Source: Nautilus pompilius
Lineage: Eukaryota; Mollusca; Cephalopoda; Nautilida; Nautilidae
Assembly: GCA_018389105.1 (NCBI GenBank)
Contig: JACATO010000317.1
Location: forward strand, 3,071,001 to 3,135,000
Reading direction: 5' to 3'
Length of the DNA stretch: 64,000 nt
Shown: positions 28,519 to 38,699 of the stretch, piece after piece
Layout of the letters: every line of letters starts with the position of its first letter
How positions within the stretch are numbered: position 1 is the stretch's first letter
Position numbers and translations under genes: made by a program
The notes under the pieces: generated by a model
What the model saw: the letters and a program-made list of their open reading frames with translations, nothing else
Told to the model about the DNA's origin: nothing
Databases searched by the model: none

Positions 28519-29746
28519 TTAGGTCGTTACAAACGTTTTGTCGGTTTTCATATTATGTTAATTTGGAGTTCATTTTTTGCATGATTGTGAAGGTGTTTGT
28601 TGATAAGTTATATATCTTTTTGTAGCGTGAACTTTGCAATACATTATGCAAAACCTACCTTTCTAAAAATCATAAATGGATATATGTTTCAGGGTTCTGA
28701 GTGAAGCATGGATAGAAACGTTTTTCGCCATTTTGCTTCACGATTTAAAACCAGGCCACAAAGCGAGCAAGGAAACTCGAAACATTAAGCGAGGATGGGG
28801 CGAGGACACAGCAAATGAGCGTACGGTACAACGATGGTTTGCAAAGTTTTATCAGGAGATGTAAGCCTCGAAGGTAAGGAACGTAGCAGACATCCCTCCA
28901 GCTGTGAAGACGATCGTCTGAAAGCCTCAGTTGAAACCGATCCAAGATAAACACTGCGAGAAATTGCTGGAGAGCTTGACGTAAACACTGCAACTGTTTC
29001 CTGGCATCTTGACGCAATCGGTCTGGTGAAAAGGCTTGACAAGTGGGGGCCTCACGAGTTGAAAATGAACAACAACAAAATCGTGGATTGGAGATCTGCT
29101 CTTCGCTCGTCATAAAAACAAAAAACACCAATATTTTGACTGAATCATTACGTGTGGTGAAAAATGGATCTTTTATGAGACGTCTAACCACTTTCCAAAA
29201 CCCAGCCTCCACACAAAGAAGGTCATGGTCACTTTCTGGTGGAATACAACTGCTGCCATCCATTATAACTTCTTGCAACCTGGGAAAACCATCGTAGCTG
29301 AAAGGTACTGTTGTGAATTAAATGTTGTTCACCAGTAACTCCCAACGACAGCCGGAATTAGTGAATCAAAGATGTCCAATCCTGCTCGTCCTCATGTTGC
29401 AATAGTGACTCTTCAGAAACTGAACACGTTGGGGTACCAAGTTTTCCCTCACCCAGCATATTCACCAGACCTTTCTCCCACAGACCACCACCTTTTCAAA
29501 CAACTTGATAGGTTCTTCTCTATGAAATACTTCTCCAACTAAGCAGCAACTGAAACTGTCTTCCAACAGTTTATCGACTCCAGAAATCCAGACTTTTTTC
29601 AAAATTGTATAAATGTGTTTGTTACTCGTTGGCAGAAGTGTATCGATTGTAATGGAACTCACTTTGATTAATAAACTTCACGTTCAGCAACGAAATGAAG
29701 TCTCATTGTTGCGGTAAAAAACCAACAAAATTTTGTAACAACCTAA
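28519..29746 (+). mobile_element. Mariner (SETMAR-like) copy 2, full length, dead, inside MULE
   Basis: A complete mariner of 1,228 bp. The left end TTAGGTCGTTACAAACG is matched by the right end, which reads TTAGGTTGTTACAAAAT on the other strand. TA target duplications flank it at 28517-28518 and 29747-29748. The transposase is read in pieces. The DNA-binding domain (NERTVQRWFAKFYQEM near 28815-28860) is followed by a frameshift, then LREIAGELDVNTATVSWHLD (about 28958-29015), then the linker VKRLDKWGPHEL. The first catalytic motif has Gly (GGT, 29156-29158) for Asp. About 45 bp are missing near 29175 relative to copy 1, and the second catalytic motif is deleted at about 29384. The third motif, SPDLSPTDHHLFKQLD (about 29462-29515), is kept. 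Length and ends match the mariner family; the breaks rule out function. Confidence 0.95.
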
Positions 29747-29748
29747 TA

Positions 29749-30030
29749 GTTATTCAAAGCCTTTGAAGACCAACAACTCAACTGAAGATTGGTATCGCAC
29801 TTTCAATTTATTAGTTGGAGCGAATCATCCCAACATCTGGAAGTTCATCAACGAAATGAAAAAGCAGGGGGTGTGGGCGAATTCCGGGTTAGGCAGCATT
29901 TTTCAGGACAGGAGCCTCCAAAAGAGCGCGTGTGTTACAGGAACACCACGAAGAGAATTACTTGGATTGCCAGCATCTGCGATCCATGAGATTGAGATAA
30001 CTATTGGATCCATACATTGAGAAGGGAGTC
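29749..30030 (+). pseudogene. MULE transposase, right part, after the mariner
   Basis: Directly after the right TA of the mariner, the MULE coding sequence resumes with TNNSTEDWYRTFNLLVG and HPNIWKFINEMKK. This matches the conserved C-terminal block of FLYWCH-type MULE transposases (family pattern T-N-N-x-x-E-x-W-H, then H-P-x-x-W-x-F). After a frameshift at about 29875 it continues with GQEPPKERVCYRNTTKRI, the family's charged tail. Removing the mariner and one TA brings this block next to PPRYPLSLWKG, the order found in the family, though one base out of frame. Confidence 0.82.
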
Positions 30031-31985
30031 AACACATCAGAACTAGACCGACCTATTTAGCTTTTAACGGATTTTTGTTCTGTTGGTGAAATCCACTGAA
30101 ATTCTATTGAAAATCGAAGTTAATTACAACCTCTGACAAAGAAATTTGTTCGTTACTCATCGTTAGCATCTAACCAAAGCCGCAATGGAAAGCTGAGTCA
30201 GTGGCGGTGATAGATTAGCAATTTTATCAAAGTCAGAAAAGAAATAGAACTGCATTCTAGCGCCTTGGCGATCAAAAGGAGCAATATTCATATTAGTGCA
30301 GAGATTTATAAACATTTAAATGGTAACAGTATATTTTAGAGCACTTCAAGAAGTAAATCACCATTTAGCAAAATGCTTGATACAGCCGTTAAAACGACTA
30401 GAATTTATGAGAAAGCCAAATGTAAGTGGCTTAATAAAGTTAGCCTCAATAAATTAATACAGGTATGAATGCTGCGATCATGAATCGCACTAGAAGAAAT
30501 GTACCGGAAATCGTTCTTTTTCCTCATTTTTTGGCATAAACCTCACTAACGAAAACGTGCACACAGCACGATAACTTTGAGCCACAACGTGTACTTTGTT
30601 ACTAATTAATTCAACAAAAAAATTCTTTATTTATTGATCATTAGAATGCCTCTATTTCATATAAAGAGTCGGTTGGTCTCTGCAGAAGATCGAGTTTTAG
30701 TATAGTATCTTAACTTTTCAAGGAACGAGTTGCATAACTTCTCTATTTCATGGTCTGGCGACGCACGTGTGTCTATGTGCGCGCCCGCGTACGAGGCACG
30801 TGTGGACATTCTTTGATCAGGCTCACGCTCATTAATTATCTTTCCCGGAAATGAACATTAAAAATACTTTTGTATTTGAATTTTTTTTTCTTCAGAATTT
30901 CAGTTGCCACGTATAATTCGTAACATATTTTCCAAAATAAATATAAATTAAAAAAACACGTCGGCAGCTGTTAGTCTGGAGTAATGCACCAGGTCGTGAG
31001 TATTGCAACCTCTGGCTGCTATAACAGACTGCGAACAGAAAAGATTAAGTAACACACGTGTAGGAAACATTGGGCGTAAAAACAACCAAGCATCTCTTCT
31101 GTGGAGATGAACCGGAGCTGACTTCTCAACATGAAAGAAAACGTAGTAGCGATGGAAATTGAAGATATTAATTAGCTGTGAAAGCCAGTGCTTTTGAATA
31201 TATCCTTTCTGCCAAATGGCAGCCTTATCGGGAAAGGATTTTAAAATGTGTTCCTAAGATCGCAGGGTTGGGGGATACGTGCGATGAATAGTTGTTTACA
31301 GAAAAGTGGAGAAACACCTAAAACTTTAGTGGCAACTTCACTTTAGAAACAAAGAAACCTTAGTACATATGGCTCTCACCATTAATTCTGCTTGTTTATC
31401 GTTTTTTTTGGTTTTTTTTCAATTAATATCTGCTGTCATAAGTTTTCTTTTCAAGGGCAGGTACTCGGTGAAATAAAAGTACTAGTATAAAGTAGAAAAT
31501 AATTGGTCGTACTGGATTTATCTTCTTACGCAGTTTTAGAAAGAAGAAAATCTTAGGTGTCAAAGGATGAAAGAGTGGTAGTGAACTGGTAAAGCCGACC
31601 GAAGCATGTGACAATATTATTCTACATTCATCATCAGCGATGATTCAAGAGAGGCAGTGACTGTAAAACTGCGTTCTTTACAATGACATCTTTTTTTTTT
31701 GTATATAGATTTTACATAAAATCTTCTTCCAATCAAAATTAAAAGTACCCTTTAAGTATAAACGCTTATTTTCAATCTATTATAGTCAAATTTTAAATAA
31801 ATCGTTTTATAATGTTTCCGTGAATGCTTTCCTGAGATAATTTGCCTTGTTTAACTTTTAATGCATTATAATGTAGCCAACTGATATATTTTACTTTTTA
31901 AAATAACATTATAACATAAATATTATGCACAGATAATATGAAATTGCAACATTATTATAGAAAATATACAAAAACAAAATAAATA
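30031..31985. other. Non-coding stretch, nothing recognised
   Basis: AT-rich sequence with no ORF of note. The right end of the MULE element should lie here, but I could not identify its terminal inverted repeat or target duplication by eye. Confidence 0.45.
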
Positions 31986-31989
31986 CGTT

Positions 31990-32240
31990 GTACAGTGCAT
32001 TAATATTTGGTATACGAGCCTTTTGCCTTATATAGAGCATGGCACTTTGTTTTCATGCCCCCATACAGGTTATCAGTGTATGCTTGTGGAATTTTGTTCC
32101 AAATATCCTGTAGCACTTTTACAATTCATCCTAGGTTGACTTTCTAAGTAACCTATAACTTCATACAGTCTCGATGATGTTCATATCAGGAATTTTGCAG
32201 GCTTAGGCATCTTTTTGAGTGTTCCATCAGCCCCTCTTTA
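31990..32240 (-). pseudogene. Tc1-like transposase C-terminal remnant
   Basis: On the minus strand this gives the C-terminal end of a Tc1-like transposase: a degraded catalytic block (PDMNIIETV near 32180, for the family's S-P-D-L-N-P-I-E-N), then after frameshifts LQDIWNKIPQAYTDNLYGGM and KTKCHALYKAKGSYTKY (about 32000-32120), which fits the family's terminal pattern W-x-x-I-P, then M-x-x-R-x-x-A-x-x-x-A-K-G-x-x-T-K-Y and a stop. The part upstream of the third catalytic block is missing, so only about 80 codons remain. Confidence 0.8.
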
Positions 32241-32249
32241 ATTCACCAT

Positions 32250-34325
32250 GAATTACTACATATTTATTTAGAACGAAAGCACAAAAGGAAAACGATAATT
32301 ATATAGATATACATCAAGCAGTTTTACCGCGAAAGCCAAGCACCGAGGAAGAAATAAGTCAGAAAGACAAATTGTGGGGTTAGTTATCTGTGTTAGCTGA
32401 AGGATATTTTATACTGCGCCAAAAGTTGTATTGTCAATAATTTTATTGTTTGTAATTATGTATGGCTTAATGTGATTATTATAAAACATCAGCAAATATT
32501 TTTTAAAAAATCCATCTCCCTCTTTGCTGTCTGGACAGATTTCTTAACAATGCTAGACGACTGCTTGCGTTTAAACGTTCACTAAAAATAAGTAAAATCT
32601 AGCTTTAGATGACATTTACTGAAATCTTCGGAGCTTTAGAATATTCACCTCGACATTTTAACGTACCATACGCGTAGAGGTTTAGAAAGTCAGTACTTTG
32701 GTGTTTCAAATTGTCTGGAAGTAGACCGGAAGTAGAATTCCGCTTCACAACTAATTAATCGGAGAAACGGCAGAAGGTTAAGTAAAGAATAGTTATTTAA
32801 GCTCACAGAAATAGATATAGGGTGTGGTGTATTCGCATCGCTATTCTTAGTATTATTGCTACCTTCTGATAGAATGTATACTAAAAATACAAGAGTAAAG
32901 CTCCAGTTCTGGATTTAGACCTAAAATTCAGTCATCTGCTAATGATTCTTCTGTATTATTACATTTTTAAAAGTATGGTGTTTAAAATAAAGATTTATAA
33001 CCATATCCGTGTTTTATACTAAATCATAATAAAAGCATGTCTCGAAACGTTCCGAACTAATAATAAGGTAAATATAAACCACTTTTGTAATGTTTGGCTG
33101 TAGACATTAAGAAAGTTATCTAAATGTATTTTTGTTTAACCTCGTTCTGAATCCCAGAAAAATACACATCACTTGCAGTAATTGTGCACTTAAAACACAG
33201 GAAACCGGAAGCTTCAGTAACTTTAATAATAAAACAACATTAATACTAACAATAACTTTTTCTGAGAAAGGAAGAAATGCTTTTTTCCTGTTTAAAATGT
33301 TTTGACAAATTTTCTTGAAATACAACTTTAAATTAAAGTATGTGTTGTTTAGATATATCTAATTATTTAAAATTTACTTTCCTGCCCAAAATAAGTGAAA
33401 ACTGTGTGGACCTTTTGCCTTCACTCAATTTATGGTGAAAGAAAATCAATCAACTTTTCTGAAAATACCTGTCACTAACAGGTTCTCTCCCTTCCCTGAT
33501 CAGCGTTTGTTTAGTTTTGATGATTATGACTTGGAGGAAATATTTTGCAATAGCTGACCTCCTATTTAAAAATAATAATAAATCAGCCGTACAGAGGCTT
33601 TTGCTGTCGTTCAGCTGTAGACTTAGCGAAGTATCTGCGCAGAAACTTAGTCAGAGTCATTAATGAATATAAGTTAATAAAGCAAAAATAAATAAGTATG
33701 ATTTTCCATTAAAACTGGGGGGTTTTTTTTCAAAGTGACACTCGTAAAGGGAGATTTCTGAACTTCTAAATGGGATAATTAGTGCGGGGTTTGCACGAGG
33801 GTCGTGGAACCTGAGAATTTCTGCTGTTTGCGTAATTCAGTCCGCCAGAAAACTTCGCCGTTTTTTCTTAAAGCGGTTTAATTCACGTTTATGTTTATGT
33901 CTGTTTGTTTTCATTTCATCCATTCGGTGAGCCAACGATATTAATAGTAATAAGAAGAAACCTTTGAAATTTTTAAGGACCAGTTTTTAAACGTGTTAGG
34001 GTTCACCAGCCGAAATGCCAGTATTATCATTTTGCCAGTGGGAATTCATGAACACCGATCGTTGGATAAAGAAAACAGCTTTAAATAGGCTTGGTCAGCA
34101 TTATGTGCTCCTTGATGAACGTCATAAGGGACCAAAGACACTTTAAATATGAAAAGATGCAAATGTCATGGAAATGCCATATACAGATTGCTTAGTGGAC
34201 ATTATAAGTGCCATTTCGCCTGGAAGCTTTTACTAAATGATGTAATCCTTCTTTCTGACTGAAATCCTTTCTTCTTTTTTCAGTTAAGTTTGTCCGCAGT
34301 AAGAGTTTCAGCTTTTTTCCACTTT
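32250..34325. other. AT-rich spacer, nothing recognised
   Basis: AT-rich sequence. The only ORF of note (33116-33325, minus) shows no family motif. No tandem arrays. Confidence 0.45.
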
Positions 34326-34329
34326 TTTA

Positions 34330-34524
34330 TTGCTTTTACTTATTTACTTTATACTACTGTGATTTATATTGGGCACAGGAAATATCCTTGCTGAAAATGG
34401 TCCTGGCTTGGGAGGACAAAGAAGAAACGGTGTGCGGAAGGTAGTGCACCAAACCGAGATGTTTCCAGGGTAAGCAAAACCGAGCCCAGCCGCTAACCAC
34501 CGAACTACCGCACCACTCGGCTGA
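34330..34524 (-). mobile_element. Possible tRNA-derived SINE
   Basis: On the minus strand the segment starts with CCGAGTGGTGCGGTAGTTCG and GTGGTTAGCGGCTGGG, which resembles the A-box half of a tRNA (T-G-G-x-x-x-A-G-T-x-G, then a G-T-T-A-G-C-G-like D arm). A poor B-box-like word (CGGTTTGGTGCACTACC) follows about 35-45 bases later. It ends in an A/T-rich tail (TAAATAAGTAAAAGC) near 34340, as SINEs often do. The B box is weak and no second copy or target duplication was seen. Confidence 0.4.
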
Positions 34525-35017
34525 TAACTGCTTTCTTCTTAATATTTTCACTTTAAGAATTTAACATTATGCTGATTCTCTCTATTTTATGATGTGAAAG
34601 TTGGCGCAAAAGCTCCACAACGAAAGAAAAATGCACGAGATAAATAAACGGCCATTAATTCTGTAAAACTTTGATAACGTCGCTTTAATTAGGAAAATCG
34701 CTTAGCCGAATACAAACGTGCTTTCGAGTTTACTCGCGCGTCAACCCTGCCTCCACTGCCTGCGACCTAAAGCAATTAACAATCAAAGGCAAACTTTTAG
34801 CGTTTTGCAGCTTGAATTTATGGAAATGGATGAACACGCGAATGCTGCCGCAAAGATATCCATTGATATCGGCAGAGAGCTCACATAATACAGAAAATTC
34901 TCAAACTAGTTACTATTGACTTTTTTTTCTATTATACCAGGAAAATTGATTTTTATTGTCTCAAGAAAATCTGTAAACATGGACGCAGAAAAAATTGTGA
35001 TTTTTTTATATTTTATT

Positions 35018-35340
35018 ATGTTCCGGTTCGGGGTTTCAAAATCTGGAGTCACGATTTATTTAATCCACTTGTTTTGAGTCAATTTAAAAAAAAAAAAAAA
35101 CATTTTGTTATTGTTTTTCATTTTTCTGTGTTCCGATGAGAATTTTTTAATTCTGCTGTTTCGTTTTGTTTATCCAGGTTTTTCTGGTTCGGATTTTTAA
35201 TTATTGAGGTTTCGTTTCGTTTTTTCGTGTGTTCCTGTTCGAGTTTTCTTTACTTCAGTGCTCGGCTTTTAAATTTATATTTAAAATTCCGATTCGGGAT
35301 GTTTTTATTTCCTGAGTTTGTTTAATTTCATGCACATGGT
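35018..35340. repeat. Degenerate T-rich repeat, about five copies
   Basis: Words of the type GTTCCGGTTCGG, then TTTTTAATT, then CTGxxGTTTCGTTT recur about every 50-70 bases. Copies are poorly conserved and differ in length. It looks like an old tandem array in T-rich sequence. Confidence 0.5.
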
Positions 35341-35442
35341 TTGAGTCAGTTTGTTTCCTTTGTGTAACTTTTGGGAGTTTTCTACACATTCTACAATATT
35401 TTGACTAATTTTAAAGTTGTTTGTCTAATGGTTTGTAACCAT

Positions 35443-35555
35443 TAATGTCATTAGTCTTTTGGTTCGATGCTGTGACGCCATTAGTCTGTGTGTTCGCTGC
35501 TGTGACGTCATTAGTCTTTGGGTTCGCTGCTGTGACGCCATTAGTCTATGGGTTT
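35443..35555. repeat. 30-bp tandem repeat, about four copies
   Basis: CATTAGTCT recurs at 35449, 35479, 35509 and 35539, giving an exact 30-bp period. Each unit holds GTGACGCC or GTGACGTC and a GTTCGCTGC word. One unit contains a full CRE palindrome TGACGTCA at 35503-35510. The 10-residue repeat in the overlapping ORF follows from the period. Confidence 0.92.
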
Positions 35556-36589
35556 GTCATCATCGTCTCCTTTTTTCGTTATTTACTATGGTTTGTTTTG
35601 CGCTCGTCACTTAAGATCCGTTTCCTCTGCGTTCATCACCATTGAGGACGGCATTTATCATATCGATGATTTTTTATGTTTCTATCTCTGCGATTTTCCT
35701 CCGAATTAGAAGACTATGTTAAAGAAAACAACGTATTTGCTTTTCTGTAGGTCAGGCAGTTTATATCACAAAAATCATCGACCTATTGAGCCATTCAAGG
35801 GTCCAGACTTCGAGTCTGCACAGCAGGTGTACGGAAGAGCTGGACTCAGTCCGGTACAGAGCTCGACAAGCTGGCACGTGCTCTCGGCTAAACAACTGGC
35901 GAACAGACGCAAGGCGATTTCTTTAGCAGCCATCATTTCTTGCTTCTAGTTTTTCTCCTCTCTTATAATTGGGAGCCCTATTGGAGTAGATAACGGGGGT
36001 GGAGGCACTGAAAGAAAGGTTTACTTCCACCAAAAGTAAAACGTGCTTAGCATCCGTGAACCTTCGTCGAGTAGGTAACCGTGCAGATGGACGCAGCTTT
36101 TTGTTCCTGACAGCTGACGAGTGACTTCGACTGGCAAACAGTTAATGTATCTCGGGTAACTAAACAGCTGCTTGTTTGTTGGCCGCCCTCGCTCCGAAAA
36201 ATGATGTGATTTCGTCTTCTGACGGCCATTTCTTAAAAATCATGATGCAGCTTACAGGAAGAGTTGTCACATAAAAAGACAACTAGAAATAACCGATGCT
36301 GCGTAATATTAATTGAAACGCTGAAGGTGATAGTCGTGGAGTTCTGCCACGCGCAGAAAATAGTGCAATCACCCTGATGCGCGCGCACCTTGCGACACCT
36401 AGGTTTGCCGTTGCACGGTCGCATTCACTATAATTCCTACAACGCTGTCAAAAGACAGATGTTACTCGAGCGAGGGGAACAGCGCTGGCGGAACGCCGTT
36501 AGGTGAAATTACCTGTGCTGAGGTCGCGATCATTCTAGCTGCCCGCACACCGACCGAAAACAAACTGCGAGACTGATTTCAACAGACCA

Positions 36590-37320
36590 GAAGTGCCAAA
36601 GACAAGCCAAGATCAGACAGATCGACGTCTACGGTACGTGCAGTGAGATCGGTTAACGCAGAGGATCTACAGCTACGCAGAATATACCAGCAGAGCGTTG
36701 GGAAACGCTTAGGCGATACTTCACGGTCCGGCCGATCTGTAGATGGGCATCGTTTTGATCCAGGTACACAAGCGAGCTTAGTCCTCATTGTGCTTACAAT
36801 TTACATTTAACCTCGTGTGTGATGGTCGACCAAAAGTATTGCTCTGTGATGAGTTTCGCTTTCTTTTGCACTAACTCGTCAGTCGTCGACAGAAAGTTTA
36901 CTGTCGCCTAATGAACGCGACAGTCCAAGCACCGCGCTGTCTCTTTTCATGCGGGCTCATGGTGGGACTTTCCAATGAAGCAGCAGCCCGCCTCACACCG
37001 TTATGACGTCTCAAAATCCCTTCACACCGCCAACATCGACACACTGCGCAGGCCATCTTGTTCTCCAGACCCGAACCCTATCGAACAGTCTTGTGATGAG
37101 CTCGATCGTCGTGTTCACTTCGCCAGATAACGTCCCCCCCCCAAGACCACCTATATCTTCTCCAGGCCTTACAGAAAAAGTTGAAGAACATTCCACAACC
37201 CGCTCTGTGATTGGTATGTATGTGTGTCAGACCAGACAGGTGTTGTTGTGCCCACTCGAAGACTTCAAAGGAACGCTCCCGTAGCTCCGTTTTGCTGTGG
37301 TGTTGCCACAAGAAGACCAG
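36590..37320 (+). pseudogene. Tc1-like transposase remnant
   Basis: Broken frames give successive parts of a Tc1-like transposase. There is a possible DNA-binding tail (ARTVRSVNAEDLQLRRIYQQ near 36640-36700), then a first catalytic block VLLCDEFRF near 36840 (family D-E-S-R-F; here Phe for Ser), followed by RRQKVYCRLMNATVQ. Further on comes the third catalytic block CSPDPNPIEQSCDELDRRV at about 37055-37110 (family S-P-D-L-N-P-I-E), and then LKNIPQPAL, matching the family's W-x-x-I-P-Q tail. The second catalytic block (D-N-A-R-P-H) was not found, and stops and frameshifts are frequent. The region is more CpG-rich than its surroundings. Confidence 0.75.
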
Positions 37321-37637
37321 CTGTTTTCTTCTCTACGACAACAGAGTGATAACGATAACATGTGAAGTGTTAGCTGCTGGACTGACTTAAAGGCGAAAGT
37401 ATTAGCAGATCAAACGCGTGTGTGTTCTGTCTTACTGGACGGAAGGACGCCGTTGTGCAAATATTCCTGCAGAGTCCACATATCATTCGTCTGCGCTTCT
37501 CCGGTTTATTCTGTGAATTATTTAGCGACCGTTTGCAATTTTCCTTTTGAATTATTGATTTGTGTATTTTATCTAAAATCCAAACTGGATATGATTGATG
37601 TTAACTAATGCGGGATCACGTGTAACAAAGTCTTTGT

Positions 37638-37656
37638 GTGGTTTAGATTAAACCAC
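37638..37656. other. Perfect 8-bp hairpin
   Basis: GTGGTTTA, loop GAT, and the exact complement TAAACCAC. It directly follows another small palindrome, CAAAGTCTTTG at 37626-37636. It could be part of a decayed inverted-repeat element; nothing else supports that. Confidence 0.7.
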
Positions 37657-38519
37657 ATTGTCTTGACCAATAAAAATTTCTACTGAAATATCTGACATGT
37701 TACTGAGTTTATATCCTAACTGCAGGAGATAAGCATCAGTTAAAAATGACAATAATTATCTGCCCCTACAAACGCATGCGCACAGTGGCGGTCTTTAGAT
37801 GCATATATAAAATTTGGAGTCTTTTAGGTAAGAAAGCTTCACCATCAGTATTTTTTTCCTTGACGCCAGCGACAGTGAGCAGTAACAACTACACAAGAAC
37901 TGAACGATTTGAAATGCATCTTCACGGTGAAGTACCGCAGATACACAAAGTGTAGAGTAACATCTTCTCTTAGTCTGTTACTTAAGGCTAAAATCGATTT
38001 CACTAAACAGAAGACCAAAATTGCCAGACCAAACACTAGCTTTCATATTTACTGGTAGATAACAGCCGTCGGCAAAAATTTCAAATGCACTCTTCTTTGC
38101 CTGGACGAAAAAGGAGATCTTCACTCTTTTTTTTTAATAACTCCAACAAAGAAGCTATATACTGGGTCATCTTTTAGTGACACGCACGAAAGACAAAATA
38201 GTAGATAGAGAAAGAATTTTGGCTATTATAGATGGTGTTTATCGTTTAGAGTTTTTTGTTATTTCAGTCTCTCCAAATAGAAAATATGATCAAGTCAACA
38301 GTTTTCAGTCGTTAACCCTTCAGCAGCTGGTTTATGGTTTCACCTCCGGTTCCGATAGCTGACTCTTCAATAGTTAAAACCTTCTCCTTTCATAATATGC
38401 TGAATACACCCAACGTTTTTTATTGGATACTAACCACTTCCATTAAAAAGCAAAAAAAAAACTATGGCATGAAATTCACAACCTTTCGTATTTAATAGTG
38501 TGCAAAAATCATCATAGAG

Positions 38520-38675
38520 ATGGTGAGTTTGGTCATGAGGGGAAAAGCATGTAAAAATGTTGTCCGCTGCATTAAATGTGACAAGAAATTAGCTAGGAGA
38601 GCCAAACTGTATTCGCCACAAGCCGCCGAATCGAGCAAGAAGCTGCTTTCCTTAGACCAGAGTCGAAAAAGTTAG
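38520..38675 (+). CDS. Candidate small ORF, 51 codons, basic with CxxC
   Basis: An ATG with strong Kozak context (G at -3, G at +4) opens 51 codons, ending at TAG 38673-38675. The peptide is basic and contains CKNVVRCIKCDKKLARRAK, with a C-x2-C pair that could be half of a zinc-binding site, and a Lys/Ser-rich end. I do not recognise it. Its composition is more protein-like than the other short ORFs here, but length alone makes chance quite likely. It could also be one exon or a transposon scrap. Confidence 0.2.
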   Translation: MVSLVMRGKACKNVVRCIKCDKKLARRAKLYSPQAAESSKKLLSLDQSRKS

Positions 38676-38699
38676 TCGGACTTCAGAGCCAGTTCTCAG

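Noticed and set aside
28745..29278. 177-codon ORF on the minus strand, the second longest in the window
   Set aside because: It is antisense to the mariner transposase; its frame is a shadow of that sequence and shows no motif of its own.
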